NCBI GenBank assembly: GCA_013695925.1 | Contig: JACCZO010000466.1 | Span: 1-9,971 of the forward strand | Reading direction: 5' to 3' | Length of the DNA: 9,971 nt | Origin: Chthoniobacterales bacterium | GTDB lineage: Bacteria; Verrucomicrobiota; Verrucomicrobiia; Chthoniobacterales; UBA10450 | Part shown: positions 7,178 through 9,971 of the stretch, in pieces | Layout: every line of letters begins with the position of its first letter | How positions within the stretch are numbered: position 1 is the stretch's first letter | Position numbers and translations under genes: made by a program | Notes under the pieces: generated by a model | Databases searched by the model: none | Told to the model about the DNA's origin: nothing | The model's input: only the letters and a program-made list of their open reading frames with translations

Positions 7178-8356
7178 ATGGGAATGTGGATTGGCCGGAA
7201 TCGTAAAGCGCGCGTGACCTATGGCTTTGACGAGATCGCCCTCGTCCCGGGTCGGGTGACGATTAACCCGAACGAAGTCGACATCACCTGGCGCCTGGCG
7301 CGCCGGGAAACCGAGCCGCTGGAATTCAAAATACCGATCCTGGCCAGTGCGATGGACGGGGTGGTCGATGTGCGCTTTGCGATCGCGATGGGAAAACTAG
7401 GCGGGCTTGCTGTTCTAAATCTCGAGGGCGTCCAGACGCGCTACAAGAATCCACAGGAAGTCCTGCAAAAAATCGTCGAGGCCGACAAGAACGAGGTCAC
7501 TTCGCTCCTCCAGAAAATTTACACGGAGCCGGTGCAGGAAGATTTGATCGCGGCTCGGATTCGCGAGATTAAGGACGCGGGCGTGCCGGCGGCGGTCAGT
7601 TCGATCCCGCAACGCGCGGAAAGCTTCGGTCGCATCGCGCAGGAAGCGGGCGCGGATATTTTTGTGGTGCAAAGCACTGTCTCGACCGTGCGGCACCTTT
7701 CTTCGGAATATAAATCGCTCGAGCTCGCGAAATTTTGCGGTGAGATGCGTCTCCCGGTGATCGTGGGCAACACCGTCGGCTTCGATGCCACCTACGAGAT
7801 CATGGAATGCGGACCCGCCGCAGTCCTGATTGGGGTCGGTCCGGGCGCGGCCTGCACCTCGCGCGGCGTTCTCGGCCTGGGCGTGCCGCAGGTCACTGCG
7901 ACGGTCGATTGCGCCGCGGCGCGCGACGCTTATTTCAAGAAAACGGCGCGTTACGTCTCGATCATCACCGACGGCGGGATGAGCAAAGGCGGCGACGTCT
8001 GCAAAGCCTTCGCCTGCGGCGCGGACGCCGTGATGGTCGGGAGTGCATTTGCCAAGGCGCACGAGGCGCCGGGCAGCGGGTACCATTGGGGAATGGCCAC
8101 GCCGCACGCCAATCTTCCCCGCGGGACTCGGATCAAGGTCGGCGCGACCGGTTCGCTGAAACAGATTCTCTTCGGGCCCGCCGAGGTGGACGACGGCAGT
8201 CAAAACCTGGTCGGCGCGATCACGACCTGCATGGGCAACGTCGGGGCCAGCACCATCCCGGAATTCCAGCAGACCGAAATCATCATCGCGCCCTCCATCC
8301 GGACGGAGGGCAAACTTTTCCAGACCGTCCAGAGCGTCGGGATGGGGACTCGGTGA
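7178..8356 (+). CDS. GuaB3-family IMP dehydrogenase (lacks CBS domains)
   Basis: IMP dehydrogenase oxidises IMP to XMP with NAD+, the first committed step of guanine nucleotide synthesis. The protein has 392 residues against about 490 for classical GuaB. The (beta/alpha)8 barrel is uninterrupted: after the NLEG region (81-84) there is no CBS (Bateman) pair. The catalytic loop GPGAACTSRGVLG (221-233) keeps the nucleophile Cys226 and is followed by GVPQ (235-238). The phosphate-binding segment ITDGGMSKGGDV is at 263-274, and GADAVMVGSAFAKAHEAPG follows at 281-299. LPRGTRIKVGATG (313-325) and the ending IPEFQQTEIIIAPS are typical of the GuaB3 branch rather than classical GuaB. Cyanobacterial GuaB3 has been reported to have IMPDH activity; with the cysteine intact, activity is plausible here. 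Without CBS domains, the usual ATP/GTP allosteric control would be absent. A second ATG two codons in (7184) is an alternative start. Confidence 0.88.
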   Translation: MGMWIGRNRKARVTYGFDEIALVPGRVTINPNEVDITWRLARRETEPLEFKIPILASAMDGVVDVRFAIAMGKLGGLAVLNLEGVQTRYKNPQEVLQKIVEADKNEVTSLLQKIYTEPVQEDLIAARIREIKDAGVPAAVSSIPQRAESFGRIAQEAGADIFVVQSTVSTVRHLSSEYKSLELAKFCGEMRLPVIVGNTVGFDATYEIMECGPAAVLIGVGPGAACTSRGVLGLGVPQVTATVDCAAARDAYFKKTARYVSIITDGGMSKGGDVCKAFACGADAVMVGSAFAKAHEAPGSGYHWGMATPHANLPRGTRIKVGATGSLKQILFGPAEVDDGSQNLVGAITTCMGNVGASTIPEFQQTEIIIAPSIRTEGKLFQTVQSVGMGTR

Positions 8357-8361
8357 AGGGG

Positions 8362-8392
8362 AGTGACAAGTGACAAGTGATGAGTGACAAGT
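8362..8392 (+). repeat. Tandem 7-bp repeat (AGTGACA)
   Basis: There are four consecutive 7-bp units: AGTGACA at 8362-8368 and 8369-8375, AGTGATG at 8376-8382 and AGTGACA at 8383-8389. A partial AGT follows. The repeat begins six bases after the guaB3 stop, in the short gap before fabF. It is too short for a CRISPR and looks like a microsatellite or the core of a dispersed intergenic element. Confidence 0.85.
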
Positions 8393-8426
8393 AGGGCCGC
8401 CCGCATGTATCTCTCACTCGCCACTT
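8375..8426 (+). repeat. Inverted repeat in the fabF leader
   Basis: The arm AAGTGATGAGTGA (8375-8387) pairs with TCACTCGCCACTT (8414-8426) at 11 of 13 positions, the two mismatches being in the middle. The loop is 26 bases. The right arm ends 7 bases before the fabF ATG, so a folded leader RNA could affect translation start. The left arm is formed from the 7-bp tandem repeat, so the hairpin may equally be a by-product of a repeat element carrying inverted ends. Confidence 0.55.
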
Positions 8427-8433
8427 TTGAAAA

Positions 8434-9681
8434 ATGAATCGACGAGTCGTCATCACAGGAATGGGGGTCGCCACGCCGCTGGGCATGGAGCTCGAGACCT
8501 ATTGGCAGAATTTGCTCGAAGGCAAAAGCGGCATCGTCGAGATTTCGCGCTTCGATACCACCGGGTTCGATTGCACCATCGCGGGCGAAATTCGCGACTT
8601 CGATCCGAAGACCGTTTTCAATAACCCGAAGGAACACAAACGGACTGATCGCTTCGCTCACCTCGCGATGGCGGCGACGAAAAGTGCGATGCGCGATTCC
8701 GGGATCGATCTCGACAAGGTCAATCGCGACCGCTTCGGCGTCCTCGTGAGCAGCGGGATCGGCGGCCTCAAGACGCTCGAAGATCAGCATACCGCGTTGG
8801 TCACCAAAGGTCCGTCGCGGGTTTCCGCTTTCACCATTCCGATGCTGATCAGCAACATGGCGAGCGGGCTCATCTCGATGGAGTTTGGTCTGCGCGGTCC
8901 GAATATGTGCATCGTTACGGCCTGCGCCACTTCCAACAACGCGATCGGCGAAGCGTGGCGCATCATCAAATTTGGCGACGCCGACATCTTCCTCGCCGGC
9001 GGCTCGGAAGCGGCCATCATCCCGATCGGCCTGGGCGGATTCGGGGCGATGAAAGCCCTCAGCACGCGCAACTCCGAACCGCAGCGCGCCTCGCGGCCCT
9101 TCGATCGCGACCGCGACGGTTTTGTCATGGGCGAAGGCGCGGGCGTGATGGTGGTAGAAGAATTGGAACACGCCAAAGCGCGCGGCGCGAAGATCTGGTG
9201 CGAGCTGGCCGGCTACGGGCTTTCCAGCGACGCCTATCACATGACCGCGCCGCCGCCCGACGGCGACGGAGCGGCCCGCGCGATGAAGATGTCCCTCGAT
9301 CACGCTGGCGTGTCGCCGGCCGACGTGGACTACGTGAATGCCCACGCCACCTCCACCGGGCTCGGTGACATTTGCGAAACGCGCGCGATCAAGACTGTTT
9401 TCGGCGAGCACGCCAAAAACGGGCTCGCCATCAGTTCGACCAAATCGATGACCGGCCACTTGTTAGGCGGAGCGGGCGCGATCGAGATGGCGGCCTGTGC
9501 GATGGCGATCCGCGACGGCAAGATCCCGCCCACGATTAATCTCGAAAACCCCGATCCGGAATGCGATCTCGATTACACCCCAAACGTCGCCCGCGAAAAA
9601 AGAGTGCGAGTCGCGGTCAACAATTCCTTCGGCTTCGGTGGTCACAACGCGACTCTCGTCGTAACCGAGTTTAAAGAGTAG
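8434..9681 (+). CDS. fabF: FabF, beta-ketoacyl-ACP synthase II
   Basis: This enzyme condenses malonyl-ACP with acyl-ACP in fatty acid elongation, releasing CO2, in the cytoplasm. It has 415 residues, the normal KAS II length (about 410-415). The thiolase-fold active site is complete: nucleophile Cys164 in VTACATSNN (161-169), His304 in NAHATSTGLGD (302-312), Lys337 in STKSMTGH and His342 in GHLLGGAGA. The glycine-rich end NNSFGFGGHNA (396-406) is typical. NAHATST is followed by GLGD where PLGD is more usual, a mild change. acpP, the common partner upstream of fabF, is absent here; guaB3 occupies that place 77 bp away. The start ATG is directly preceded by A-rich sequence with no Shine-Dalgarno. 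The VVITGMG start confirms the N-terminus. Confidence 0.97.
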   Translation: MNRRVVITGMGVATPLGMELETYWQNLLEGKSGIVEISRFDTTGFDCTIAGEIRDFDPKTVFNNPKEHKRTDRFAHLAMAATKSAMRDSGIDLDKVNRDRFGVLVSSGIGGLKTLEDQHTALVTKGPSRVSAFTIPMLISNMASGLISMEFGLRGPNMCIVTACATSNNAIGEAWRIIKFGDADIFLAGGSEAAIIPIGLGGFGAMKALSTRNSEPQRASRPFDRDRDGFVMGEGAGVMVVEELEHAKARGAKIWCELAGYGLSSDAYHMTAPPPDGDGAARAMKMSLDHAGVSPADVDYVNAHATSTGLGDICETRAIKTVFGEHAKNGLAISSTKSMTGHLLGGAGAIEMAACAMAIRDGKIPPTINLENPDPECDLDYTPNVAREKRVRVAVNNSFGFGGHNATLVVTEFKE

Positions 9682-9720
9682 AGCGTTGACGCCATCCCAG
9701 GCGACGCGGTTAATTTCGTC

Positions 9721-9963
9721 ATGAAGCCGGCAGAACTAAAAAAGTTTTGGCATTCTACCCCGTTCGTTCCATTCAACATCGTCCTCGCTGGCTCGAACAG
9801 CCTGCACGTCCCTCATCCTGATTTCCTCGCAGTTTCCCCTGACGGACGGATTGCTCACGTCTGGCGTGAGGATAGTGATTATACGGCGGTCGACGTGATG
9901 CTGATCACGGCAGTAGAAACGTCCCGGAACGGCTCAAAGTCCCAGCGTCGGCGACGTCGTTAG
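9721..9963 (+). CDS. Small conserved-looking protein of unknown function
   Basis: The protein has 80 residues, no signal peptide and no membrane span. The pattern TPFVPFNIVLAGSNSLHVPHPDF (13-35, read as TPFxPFxI then HVPHPDF) is followed by SPDGRIAHVW (39-48) and a Val/Ile-rich segment VDVMLITAVE (57-66). The C-terminus is a run of arginines (76-80). The TPFxPFxI...VxHPDF...GR pattern is one I associate with short uncharacterised proteins of Verrucomicrobia and Planctomycetes; I recall no function. It starts 39 bp after the fabF stop, same strand, so it may be read through from fabF. The beta-rich pattern suggests a small single domain. Confidence 0.65.
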   Translation: MKPAELKKFWHSTPFVPFNIVLAGSNSLHVPHPDFLAVSPDGRIAHVWREDSDYTAVDVMLITAVETSRNGSKSQRRRRR

Positions 9964-9971
9964 GGGAGGCG

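Noticed and set aside
7415..8203. 262-codon minus-strand open frame across guaB3
   Set aside because: Antisense shadow of a well-conserved enzyme, with no family features.
8362..8392. CRISPR-like array
   Set aside because: Units are 7 bp and directly abutting, without spacers; this is a simple tandem repeat.
8200..9459. 419-codon minus-strand open frame across fabF and the end of guaB3
   Set aside because: Shadow of fabF: low-complexity, His/Arg/Asp-rich product with no motifs, opposite a certain gene.

Overview
The window is a GC-rich, gene-dense stretch of bacterial chromosome. Gene content and protein style suggest a Verrucomicrobia-type (PVC group) soil or freshwater bacterium. The pointers are the class B PBP and small FtsL-like protein of the dcw cluster, a GuaB3-type IMP dehydrogenase, a secreted YD-like repeat protein, a small 'TPFxPF...HPDF' protein and few Shine-Dalgarno sites. 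This lineage call is inference from familiarity, not a computed placement.

Left part (1-4173, minus strand): the start of a division and cell wall (dcw) operon, read right to left as mraZ, rsmH (mraW), an ftsL-like gene, ftsI (class B PBP) and murE, which runs off the left edge. rsmH/ftsL and ftsL/ftsI overlap by ATGA. Upstream of mraZ lies a well-formed control region: four 5-bp cores (three AGTGG and one ATTGG on the minus strand) at an exact 10-bp pitch. They overlay a -35/-10 promoter with a 17-bp spacer, so this is a probable MraZ autoregulation box.

Middle (4174-5012): the divergent intergenic region, then a small secreted protein built of four 26-residue YD-like repeats, then a 51-bp Y-shaped double-hairpin repeat element.

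Right part (5013-9963, plus strand): an ExbB/ExbD/TonB-type energy transduction operon. Its tonB-like gene overlaps a tiny membrane-anchored zinc-ribbon gene, which is followed 3 bp later by a CBS-less GuaB3-family IMP dehydrogenase. Next come a 7-bp tandem repeat with an inverted partner just ahead of fabF (beta-ketoacyl-ACP synthase II), fabF itself, and a small conserved-looking protein of unknown function.

A cross-cutting signal is the octamer TCGTTAGG, found seven times on the two strands in coding and intergenic DNA and in different reading frames. That is far more than base composition predicts. I see no tRNA, rRNA, CRISPR array, transposase or phage gene. Most of the window is core housekeeping; the unusual signals are the MraZ box, the octamer, the repeats and the GuaB3/Ton operon arrangement.
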